A stretch of 6,247 nucleotides of DNA. Origin: Methylococcaceae bacterium. GTDB lineage: Bacteria > Pseudomonadota > Gammaproteobacteria > Methylococcales > Methylomonadaceae. Under the pieces are notes generated by a model that was not told the DNA's origin, ran no database searches, and saw nothing but the letters and a program-made list of their open reading frames with translations. Below, one piece after another: positions 1-5,487 of this stretch. Location: NCBI GenBank assembly GCA_030618325.1, contig JAUXDP010000189.1, positions 1 to 6,247 of the forward strand, read 5' to 3'. Positions within the stretch are counted from its first letter, which is position 1. Every line of letters starts with the position of its first letter. Made by a program: the position numbers and the translations under genes.

Positions 1-1
1 A

Positions 2-529
2 AAACAGCGATTTATAAACCAGTACAGTCAAGATAAAGAAACGGCAACCATCTTAACCTCATCCTGCCAATTGGCTGACTTTTTCGAAACCGTTGTTAAG
101 GAATCAGGCTGTGAAGCCAAGCTTTGCAGCAACTGGGTCAGCGTTAACTTTCTTGGTGCATTAAATAAAGCAAACCTTGAAATAAATGAATCCCCTATTA
201 AAGCAGAACGCTTAGCAGGGCTATTAAAACGTATAGCAGATAACACAATTTCAGGAAAAACAGCTAAACAGGTATTTGATGCCTTATGGGAAAGTGATTT
301 AACCGCTGATGAAGTTATTGATCAGCAAGGTCTAAAACAAATTACTGATAGCGGTGCAATCGAAGCGATTATCGACAAAATAATTGCCGACAACCCAAAA
401 CAAGTTGAACAATACTTAAGTGGTAAAGATAAAGTCTTTGGCTTTTTTGTCGGTCAGGTAATGAAAGCTAGTCAGGGTAAAGCCAACCCTGGTGAAGTGA
501 ATAAGATGCTGAAAGATAAACTTAAATAG
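2..529 (+). CDS. gatB: Aspartyl/glutamyl-tRNA amidotransferase subunit B, C-terminal part (5' truncated by window edge)
   Basis: This is the last 175 codons of GatB, the tRNA-binding and kinase subunit of the cytoplasmic GatCAB complex. GatCAB converts misacylated Glu-tRNA(Gln) or Asp-tRNA(Asn) to Gln-tRNA or Asn-tRNA. The reading frame is open from base 2, and the stretch before codon TTG 71 (RFINQY, then TILTSSCQLADFF) is normal GatB sequence, so TTG 71 is an internal Leu and not a start. What remains is the helical linker and the YqeY-like tail domain. Recognisable blocks are NWVSVNFLGALNKANLEI, ISGKTAKQVFDALW, GLKQITDSGAIEAIIDKII, NPKQVEQYLSGKDKVFGFF, VGQVMKASQGKANP and the closing KMLKDKLK. 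The frame is intact and ends at a TAG just before a terminator. A full GatB is about 475-490 residues, so roughly the N-terminal 300 lie outside the window. gatC and gatA would be expected upstream but are not visible. The assignment is secure from tail-domain similarity. Confidence 0.96.
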   Translation, partial: KQRFINQYSQDKETATILTSSCQLADFFETVVKESGCEAKLCSNWVSVNFLGALNKANLEINESPIKAERLAGLLKRIADNTISGKTAKQVFDALWESDLTADEVIDQQGLKQITDSGAIEAIIDKIIADNPKQVEQYLSGKDKVFGFFVGQVMKASQGKANPGEVNKMLKDKLK

Positions 530-536
530 TAAAATA

Positions 537-566
537 AAAAGGGGCTAGACAAATCCAGCCCCTTTT
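537..566. terminator. Bidirectional rho-independent terminator between gatB and the convergent DUF5706/DUF3616 gene
   Basis: A perfect stem GGGGCT (541-546) / AGCCCC (557-562) encloses a 10-nt loop. It is preceded by an A-run (536-540) and followed by TTTT (563-566), so the stem can extend by A-U pairs on both sides. It starts 11 bp after the gatB stop, which suits gatB termination. Read on the other strand, the A-rich flank (531-540) gives a U-tract, so the same hairpin can end the - strand operon whose last stop is at 712. No better terminator lies in the 145 bp between. Confidence 0.88.
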
Positions 567-711
567 ATATTGGCAAATATATGTAAGTCGCAAAATACTA
601 TCGCCATTCCAAATTACAATCTATACAGATTATCATCTAACGGGATAGCCTCTTTGCTCCGAGGCAACGAAGCGGCTCTAGAAAAATTATTAATAGAACT
701 AAACTACGCTC

Positions 712-2346
712 CTAATCGCTTGATAGTTCATCATATTCCAACAACATATAATGCGCGCCCTTTTTCTTTTTAAGCTTACCATCGTCACTCAGCAAAAGAA
801 GTCGCTGCTCTCCATTAACCGTTACCGGAGCAATTGATTCTACATTTTTTAAACTTATCATTTCTGGAAGGTTTATCCGTTCAGGCGTTTGGTCAGGGTT
901 TCCCTTCCAAAACCATAACTGTGATTTCAATTTGCCGTTTTTTCCTTTTATTTCATTACTCATTAAATATCCTTTCAGATGAGTGTCATAGTCCAGTGAA
1001 CGAATTCCACCACCATCAAGATCAAGAAGAATGACTTCACTAGCAAATTTTGCCTGTTCATTACGCTCAAAAATGCCAACAGGGTTTTTCAAAGTAACGA
1101 GCATTGATTTACCATCGATTAATGGCGCTCTAAAACCTAATAGTAAACTGTTTTGTTCTTTGTCGAAATTAAAGGCTTCAATATTGATTTCATTAAAATT
1201 AATATTTTTGTCTATGCTTTTCTCTAAAACACTCTCCAGAATACCCGATTCTTTTAAGTGATCGACCAAATTAGTGTAAGTACCAATATTAACCACCTCA
1301 TTGCCATCAATCTTGAATCGTAACATGAGCTCACGTTCTTTCTTGCGTTTGCCTTTTTCAGTTCGAGAGTGGGAAGTGATAGCATAAATATAGCCGCTTG
1401 AACTCATGGCCAGTCCTTCCAGGTCATTGAGCTCTCTTTTGAATGACTTAAGCAAAAAATTATTCAGCATTGCGTTCTCTGAGATACTGCCGTCAGGGCG
1501 AAATTCGACAATATTCAATGCCCTGGATGATTCATCTTCAATTATCACCAATCGGCCGTCGGGAAGTTGTTGAGCAGCTGAAGGCTCGTAAATATTTTTA
1601 AATCTGGAAATGCCTACATTATTAATTTTCACAGATACGGCATTTACTGGTGGGGAAAAATAATCATAAGACTTGATAGCCAATAAAGTCAAAACCGATA
1701 AAATAATTCCCCAACGAAAGACGGCATATGAGATGCGAAGCATCTTGAATTTTTTGGCAGCCATCATACCCAGCCAATAGAGCTGCTCACTCATCTTCTC
1801 GTAGATCTGTTCCTGGTTGCCCAATAATTCATACATGCGTTCGATATACTCAGCTTTGGAAAGTTTGGCCCGATCTTCGTAAAGCAGGATGTTTGATTGA
1901 CCATCAATAAAAACTTGATCAGCATTATAATAACGCTTAAAGCTACGCAAACTAGTTTTCCCAGTTAAGACATCCTTAATCCAGCTGAATATTCTGGTAT
2001 GTGTCGAGGATATACTAGGGGATGCTGCATTTAATGCAAAATAAATAGAGATTGCTGAGGTAAATAAAAATAATGTCGAAGGTATTAAAAATAAGGGGGT
2101 GGCGGCATAAATAAAACCGCCTGAAATCATCAAAGCAGAAACAATAAAGCCATTAAGAGAAATCATAATATTCGCTTTAGTTGCGGCAAGTGCGATCAGA
2201 TCCAGCTCTGTCCGATAGGAATTTCGAAACATGGTTTCAACGCCTTTGGCTGAGCCAATTTTTTTCTTTTTATCAGATTTTTTGTGCTCATCAAACATCT
2301 CATTATTTTCTATGATTTCTAGCTTCACTTTATTTTTTTTACCCAT
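712..2346 (-). CDS. Fusion protein: Pycsar-effector-like membrane domain (DUF5706/PycTM) plus periplasmic DUF3616-like beta-propeller
   Basis: The protein has 544 residues. Residues 1-37 are a Lys-rich polar tail. Residues 38-228 resemble DUF5706, the Pycsar effector membrane domain: MFRNSYRTELDLIALAATKA (39-58), TM1 about 60-80, TM2 about 84-106, a cytoplasmic loop with NILLYEDRAKLSKAEYIERM (152-171) and LYWLGMMAAKKFKMLRISY (189-207), then TM3 about 208-226. Basic residues predict N-in topology, so residues 230-544 would be periplasmic. That half resembles DUF3616, a propeller-like family of unknown activity: DLEGLA (308-313), SHSR (325-328), INIEAFNF (387-394), LLLGFRAPLIDG (401-412), LDLDGGGIRSLDYD (441-454). 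DUF3616 proteins known to me are usually soluble or exported without such a membrane part. ATG 2346 has AGGT seven bases upstream (2354-2357). The gene follows the porin by 35 bp, so co-transcription is likely. In Pycsar, the effector acts on the membrane after sensing cCMP or cUMP from a cyclase; no cyclase is visible, so that role is not established. There is no signal peptide, frameshift or truncation. I am confident of the architecture, not the function. Confidence 0.85.
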   Translation of the reverse strand: MGKKNKVKLEIIENNEMFDEHKKSDKKKKIGSAKGVETMFRNSYRTELDLIALAATKANIMISLNGFIVSALMISGGFIYAATPLFLIPSTLFLFTSAISIYFALNAASPSISSTHTRIFSWIKDVLTGKTSLRSFKRYYNADQVFIDGQSNILLYEDRAKLSKAEYIERMYELLGNQEQIYEKMSEQLYWLGMMAAKKFKMLRISYAVFRWGIILSVLTLLAIKSYDYFSPPVNAVSVKINNVGISRFKNIYEPSAAQQLPDGRLVIIEDESSRALNIVEFRPDGSISENAMLNNFLLKSFKRELNDLEGLAMSSSGYIYAITSHSRTEKGKRKKERELMLRFKIDGNEVVNIGTYTNLVDHLKESGILESVLEKSIDKNINFNEINIEAFNFDKEQNSLLLGFRAPLIDGKSMLVTLKNPVGIFERNEQAKFASEVILLDLDGGGIRSLDYDTHLKGYLMSNEIKGKNGKLKSQLWFWKGNPDQTPERINLPEMISLKNVESIAPVTVNGEQRLLLLSDDGKLKKKKGAHYMLLEYDELSSD

Positions 2347-2353
2347 TGCTTAT

Positions 2354-2357
2354 ACCT
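2354..2357 (-). promoter_or_regulatory. Ribosome binding site of the DUF5706/DUF3616 gene
   Basis: AGGT on the - strand ends seven bases before ATG 2346-2344. It lies inside the 35-bp gap after the porin stop and supports independent translation initiation on a shared transcript. It also fixes the start at the Lys-rich MGKKNK terminus. Confidence 0.6.
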
Positions 2358-2381
2358 GGTTTTTATATATTAATTTTAAGA

Positions 2382-3731
2382 CTAAAAAAATACCTGGCCA
2401 CGAAACTGCAGGATATTGGCGTTTTCATCTACGGCGTTGCGGTTGGGGTACGCGTCAACAAAAATGTAGTTCAGCATAAACCTGACGTTGTAATTTGCAT
2501 ACCAGTTTAAGCCTAAAGTATAGTTATCCTGTTTGCCTCCTTGAATATCATGATCATCCAGGTCTATGGTACTGTAGCGAAACGCTATCTCCCAGGCACC
2601 ATATTGATCTAAGGGGTTGACAGGCAAAAATTCTCCATTCTTGACGCTGTAAGGCCGCGATTCTCCGGTAATAAAATAGCTAGCGTAAACATAGCCTCCA
2701 TCGAAACCCAAATCACTCAGGTCATTCCGATGCACATGAGTATGAAAATATTCACCTTGCAAAGAGAATGGCCCATAGACTGCTGCCATTTCGGCGTTAA
2801 GTTTAAGTGTGTAATCGCTATTTTCAATTGTGCCTGTGTTGACCAGCCGCCGGTTTGTGACAGATGATTCGGGGCGAGTTCGAAATTTTACTTCATCGTT
2901 TGAGTCTAGCCTTCGATATTCACTGGAAAAACCCAAATGCAGTAACTGTCCTGGCTTATAAAATGGTGCCAAGGTTGCCCGCCCAACTAGTCCCCAGCCA
3001 TCATCAACATCATCATCTCTAGTACCGTTACCCTCTCCAAACAGACCGCCTGAGAGACTCCAATAATCGCCATAACCACTTGCTGCAAAACCTAAGTGAT
3101 AGCTTGGAGCAAATTCATTAGGGAGTGCACGCTCCATAAAGGTGATAACATTAGAACTGGTCATTTCTTCAAGACTAAAAGGTTCTTTAAAATGTCCTAA
3201 TTTGAAAGAAGCATGTTTCCAGCCATTGTAGCTCAACCATACAGCCTTGGCGCCCACATCGCCTTCCTCAGCAAAATCGATTTCTGCCTTATAGCGCCAA
3301 TCACGGAATAATCGTCCTGCCAGCTTTATACGGGCACGCCTTAGAATAGCACCGCTAGCCATTTGAGTGATATCGTCATCAAAATGAGCGAAATCAGTAT
3401 GAATCCTGCCACCTGCCTTAAATGAAAAATCACCATTATTGGATTTTATTTGAAGACCTTGTTTGTTTAATGTAACTTTAGTATTAGCAGGCTTGGTAAC
3501 AGTACTGACTTTTTTATCAGTTTTCTCAAGACGTTTGCTTAGTTGCGTTTGCTGTTGTAATACCAGTGTGCGTAATTCTTCTATCTGCTGCTGTTGCCCT
3601 TCAAGCTGTTTTGCTTGCGACTGCAACAGCTGATAAAGTTCTTTAGTATCCACCAACATTTCTGTGGCCTTTCCGGGTAAGGAGATTAGAAGTAAAACGC
3701 CAAAGGTATACGATATAGTCAGCTTTTTCAT
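2382..3731 (-). CDS. OprP/OprO-family outer-membrane porin with N-terminal coiled coil
   Basis: This 449-residue protein is a phosphate-selective-porin-type (OprO/OprP, Pfam Porin_O_P class) outer-membrane channel. Residues 1-22 form a signal peptide: MKK, a hydrophobic core, and a cleavage region near GKA-T. Residues about 28-75 are a Gln-rich coiled coil (LLQSQAKQLEGQQQQIEEL and LVLQQQTQLSKRLEK), a usual periplasmic trimer stalk in this family. The barrel runs from about 93 to the end. Family-typical blocks are RRARIKLAGRLFRDWRYKAE (131-150), LGHFKEPFSLEEMTSSN (178-194), MERALPNEFAPS (199-210), GAWEIAFRYSTIDL (378-391) and the last strands ending QFRGQVFF, with the terminal Phe needed for outer-membrane assembly. 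The substrate cannot be read; family members carry phosphate, polyphosphate or other solutes, and no PhoB box was found upstream. The start is supported by the signal peptide; the Shine-Dalgarno is weak (GGGT, 3737-3740), and the ATG overlaps the stop of a small upstream ORF, suggesting translational coupling. It probably heads or shares an operon with the downstream DUF5706/DUF3616 gene. Confidence 0.93.
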   Translation of the reverse strand: MKKLTISYTFGVLLLISLPGKATEMLVDTKELYQLLQSQAKQLEGQQQQIEELRTLVLQQQTQLSKRLEKTDKKVSTVTKPANTKVTLNKQGLQIKSNNGDFSFKAGGRIHTDFAHFDDDITQMASGAILRRARIKLAGRLFRDWRYKAEIDFAEEGDVGAKAVWLSYNGWKHASFKLGHFKEPFSLEEMTSSNVITFMERALPNEFAPSYHLGFAASGYGDYWSLSGGLFGEGNGTRDDDVDDGWGLVGRATLAPFYKPGQLLHLGFSSEYRRLDSNDEVKFRTRPESSVTNRRLVNTGTIENSDYTLKLNAEMAAVYGPFSLQGEYFHTHVHRNDLSDLGFDGGYVYASYFITGESRPYSVKNGEFLPVNPLDQYGAWEIAFRYSTIDLDDHDIQGGKQDNYTLGLNWYANYNVRFMLNYIFVDAYPNRNAVDENANILQFRGQVFF

Positions 3732-3847
3732 GCCGCACCCAGATTAATTTGTTTAGTCGAATCGATATCACTTAAATTAGGTTCTACATTTGCTGGTAAC
3801 AAATGTTCCTGAACTGCAGTTTTTGTTTTAATTGGTTGATATATCAT
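3728..3847 (-). CDS. Possible 39-aa leader peptide ORF, translationally coupled to the porin
   Basis: ATG at 3847-3845 opens 39 codons (MIYQPIKTKT at the start, TKQINLGAA at the end) and closes with TGA at 3730-3728, giving a four-base ATGA overlap with the porin ATG. Such overlaps are typical of coupled genes and less common by chance. The peptide is hydrophilic, with no signal sequence, no Cys, no membrane helix and no run of one amino acid that would suggest a classical attenuator. The nearest purine-rich stretch (GGA) lies about 11 bases before the ATG, so initiation would be weak. I do not recognise a family; it lacks the Glu-x3-Tyr pattern of PqqA. It could be a real small protein, a coupling leader, or a chance ORF in the 5' untranslated region of the porin mRNA. 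Confidence 0.4.
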   Translation of the reverse strand: MIYQPIKTKTAVQEHLLPANVEPNLSDIDSTKQINLGAA

Positions 3848-3877
3848 GATAGTTATTTTCCAGAATAACAGCTAAAT

Positions 3878-3892
3878 AGTCCCGAAAGGACT
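3878..3892. repeat. Short inverted repeat AGTCC-N5-GGACT
   Basis: Perfect 5-bp arms with spacer CGAAA lie 31 bp upstream of the 39-codon ORF on the - strand. It could be part of the porin promoter or a small hairpin in its 5' untranslated region. The arms are short enough that chance is a serious alternative. Confidence 0.3.
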
Positions 3893-3901
3893 CTTGCGTA
3901 G

Positions 3902-3917
3902 ATATCTTGGAAGATAT
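3902..3917. promoter_or_regulatory. 7-2-7 palindrome ATATCTT-GG-AAGATAT, candidate operator on the porin side
   Basis: Perfect 7-bp arms are separated by GG and centred at 3909.5, about 62 bp upstream of the small ORF ATG on the - strand. It has the same arm length and spacing as the palindrome at 3989-4004 but a different sequence. A regulator dimer could bind here to control the porin operon. It could also be a chance AT-rich palindrome. Confidence 0.4.
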
Positions 3918-3973
3918 GGGAATCATTTGAGCTTACAGATTCTACGGGATGAGCCTCTTAATTTCATCAGTAC

Positions 3974-4005
3974 TTAGTCTGATTCTTTTCCGACTTTAGT
4001 CGGAT
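3974..4005. promoter_or_regulatory. Candidate response-regulator operator: TCCGACT-TT-AGTCGGA with an upstream half-site
   Basis: A perfect palindrome with 7-bp arms and a 2-bp spacer spans 3989-4004. Its right arm in context, TTAGTCGGAT (3996-4005), is repeated with one change as TTAGTCTGAT (3974-3983), 22 bp upstream, so both copies lie on nearly the same face of the helix. The palindrome centre (3996.5) lies about 42 bp before the start expected from the TATAAT at 4027-4032, the usual spot for an activator touching RNA polymerase. The 7-2-7 layout is that of NarL-type binding sites, though the arm sequence is not the NarL consensus. Binding by the regulator encoded at 5480-6124 is inference. 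Confidence 0.5.
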
Positions 4006-4026
4006 AGGTTTCTGAAAAACTGAGTC

Positions 4027-4032
4027 TATAAT
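4027..4032 (+). promoter_or_regulatory. Candidate -10 element of the two-component operon
   Basis: A perfect TATAAT lies 6 bp before the kinase ATG at 4039. No recognisable -35 hexamer is at 16-18 bp spacing (the bases there read ATAGGT), which fits an activator-dependent promoter with the palindrome at 3989-4004. Transcription from it would start at about 4038-4040, giving a leaderless message. A second TATAAT at 4065-4070 lies within the gene. Confidence 0.4.
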
Positions 4033-4038
4033 GATCCA

Positions 4039-5487
4039 ATGACAAATGATACTCGTACTGTAGATATAATGAATGAAGAGCCTATTTTTAAAAACGTGAG
4101 TCTAAGCGAAGAGTTTGCTGTCGTCAGTTTTATTGTGTTATTACTGGGTTCGCTTATTACCGGGTGGTGGGTGGCCTGGAGCATAGAACGTGGCGTTATC
4201 CAGCAAACGGCACTCACAACGATACAATTTCAAGACAGTTTTGTTTCTCGTCTGATTGGTGAGTTGTCAAATGCTGCCCGACTGAATCAAAATAGTATCG
4301 CTCTGCTGGAAAATTTTGATCAAAATTCTCCAATCGGCAGACAGATTGCCTATCTTAATCTTTGGGGAAAAGACGGTCGTTTGGTCTATAGCAGTGATCT
4401 GTCGCAAATTGGTAAAGTATTGCCGGCCAGAACAGAAATTACCAGCGCCTGGAGAGATAGAGTAAGCTGGGATATGGTTGATCCCAAAGATCTTGAGTAT
4501 GCTATCCTCGATAGAAAAAAAGGAGATTTGATCGAGATTTTTAGCCCAATACATCAGGCGCGTTCGGATCGTATTCTGGCAGTGGCAGAAATTTATTTAT
4601 ACACCGATGCACTTCAGGCCCAAATTTTTCGATCTCAGGTGCACAGTTGGGGGCTGGTCATTGCGGTAACGCTGAGCATGTTTTTATTACTTTACCTGCT
4701 TGTGAGGAGGGGCAGCCGGACAATAGAAGCACAGCAGCATACGATGAAATTACAGCTTAAACAACTGACTGAACTACTCAACAGCAACAACGAGCTACAT
4801 GAGAGTGTCAAACTGGCGTCAAACCGTAACGCAGAAATCAATGAATCATTTCTGCGTCGAATCAGTGCAGAATTGCATGATGGCCCCGCACAAGCGCTGG
4901 GATACGCATTATTACGCCTGGACTCAATTTTCAATGAGTGTAATAAGCAACTGAAAAACACGGCCACTAAAACCACTGTCCTGAAAGACAGAGAAAACTT
5001 GCGCACAGTGTTAGCTGATGCACTTGAGGAGATCCGTAATTTGGCATCAGGCATGGCGATGCCCGAACTCAATAATCTTAACCTGAAACAGTTGATTCAG
5101 CGAGTCGCCAATATCCATGAGCAACGCAGTAAAACCAAAGTCGATTTAGATATCGAAGAATCACAGGATAAAATAATATTGTCATTAAAAATTGGTATTT
5201 ATCGCTTTGTCCAGGAAGCATTGACCAATGCTTATCTTCACGGAAAAGGGTTAAACCAGCGTGTCCAGCTGAGAAAGAACAATGAAGAGCTAGTGGTGCA
5301 AATTTCAGATGATGGCCCTGGATTTGATATTTCTAACCATTATTTACAGGGCCACCATTTAGGTATTGCGGGTATGAAAGAACGAGTTCTATCCTTAAGT
5401 GGTCATTTTGAAATACAGAGCTCCCCGGGCTTGGGCACCAAAGTAATCGCTAGATTCCCAATTTTACCTGGAGTTAAGTATGACTGA
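4039..5487 (+). CDS. Membrane sensor histidine kinase, Cache-like periplasmic domain, HisKA_3/NarX type
   Basis: The 482-residue kinase senses a signal outside the inner membrane and phosphorylates the regulator encoded next to it. TM1 is about 26-48, followed by a periplasmic domain about 49-202, TM2 about 203-223, a coiled-coil linker about 228-262, and the HisKA_3 dimerisation domain about 266-340 with phosphoacceptor His280 in RRISAELHDGPAQALG. The ATPase domain is about 375-475 with the N-box FVQEALTNAYLHGKG (Asn397), DDGPGFD (424-430) and GIAGMKERV (442-450). All catalytic motifs look intact. The periplasmic part has the pattern of PDC/Cache folds, NLWGKDGRLVYSSDLSQIGK (107-126) and IEIFSPIHQARSDRILAVAE (165-184), but its ligand cannot be read. 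No good Shine-Dalgarno precedes ATG 4039 or the in-frame ATG 4069, so the start is uncertain and initiation may be leaderless. It overlaps the regulator by 8 bp and is divergent from the porin operon, a likely target. Confidence 0.93.
   Translation: MTNDTRTVDIMNEEPIFKNVSLSEEFAVVSFIVLLLGSLITGWWVAWSIERGVIQQTALTTIQFQDSFVSRLIGELSNAARLNQNSIALLENFDQNSPIGRQIAYLNLWGKDGRLVYSSDLSQIGKVLPARTEITSAWRDRVSWDMVDPKDLEYAILDRKKGDLIEIFSPIHQARSDRILAVAEIYLYTDALQAQIFRSQVHSWGLVIAVTLSMFLLLYLLVRRGSRTIEAQQHTMKLQLKQLTELLNSNNELHESVKLASNRNAEINESFLRRISAELHDGPAQALGYALLRLDSIFNECNKQLKNTATKTTVLKDRENLRTVLADALEEIRNLASGMAMPELNNLNLKQLIQRVANIHEQRSKTKVDLDIEESQDKIILSLKIGIYRFVQEALTNAYLHGKGLNQRVQLRKNNEELVVQISDDGPGFDISNHYLQGHHLGIAGMKERVLSLSGHFEIQSSPGLGTKVIARFPILPGVKYD
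5470..5473 (+). promoter_or_regulatory. Ribosome binding site of the response regulator gene
   Basis: GGAG lies six bases before ATG 5480, inside the 3' end of the kinase gene. It decides the regulator start and shows that the two genes are translated from one message. Confidence 0.75.

Larger units (their letters stand above)
3848..4038. other. Divergent regulatory spacer rich in inverted repeats
   Basis: This region of about 190 bp separates the - strand porin operon from the + strand two-component operon and must hold both promoters. It contains no convincing gene. It has four inverted repeats: AGTCC/GGACT (3878-3892), ATATCTT/AAGATAT (3902-3917), ATCAG/CTGAT (3966-3983) and TCCGACT/AGTCGGA (3989-4004). 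Two of these share a 7-2-7 layout, which suits dimeric NarL-type regulators. A perfect TATAAT lies at 4027-4032 for the + strand. No clear sigma70 or sigma54 promoter was found for the - strand. Confidence 0.6.

Noticed and set aside
71..529. A complete 152-codon gene starting at TTG 71
   Set aside because: The frame is open upstream to the window edge and the upstream residues match GatB, so this is an internal Leu of a truncated gatB.
648..665. GCCTC/GAGGC hairpin downstream of the - strand operon
   Set aside because: Only 5 bp of stem and no T-run on either strand; the hairpin at 541-562 is a much better terminator.
570..773. A 67-codon + strand ORF
   Set aside because: It starts in the terminator flank, has no ribosome site, no recognisable family, and runs over the 3' end of the well supported - strand gene.
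712..2346. Calling the locus a complete Pycsar defence system
   Set aside because: No nucleotide cyclase is present in the window, and no defence genes flank it; only the membrane domain resembles a Pycsar effector.
3728..3847. PqqA or another known RiPP precursor
   Set aside because: It lacks the Glu-x3-Tyr core of PqqA, has no Cys or glycine-rich leader site, and no maturase gene is nearby.
3848..4038. A PhoB box or sigma54 promoter for the porin
   Set aside because: I looked for two CTGTCAT-like repeats 11 bp apart and for TGGC-N7-9-TGC on the - strand and found no acceptable match, so phosphate control is not claimed.
4692..5072. A 126-codon - strand ORF rich in Ser and Leu
   Set aside because: It lies antisense inside the kinase gene with low-complexity composition; it is a shadow of the coding frame. 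The same applies to the + strand ORFs inside 834-1261 and 2231-2479 and the - strand ORFs at 4026-4554.
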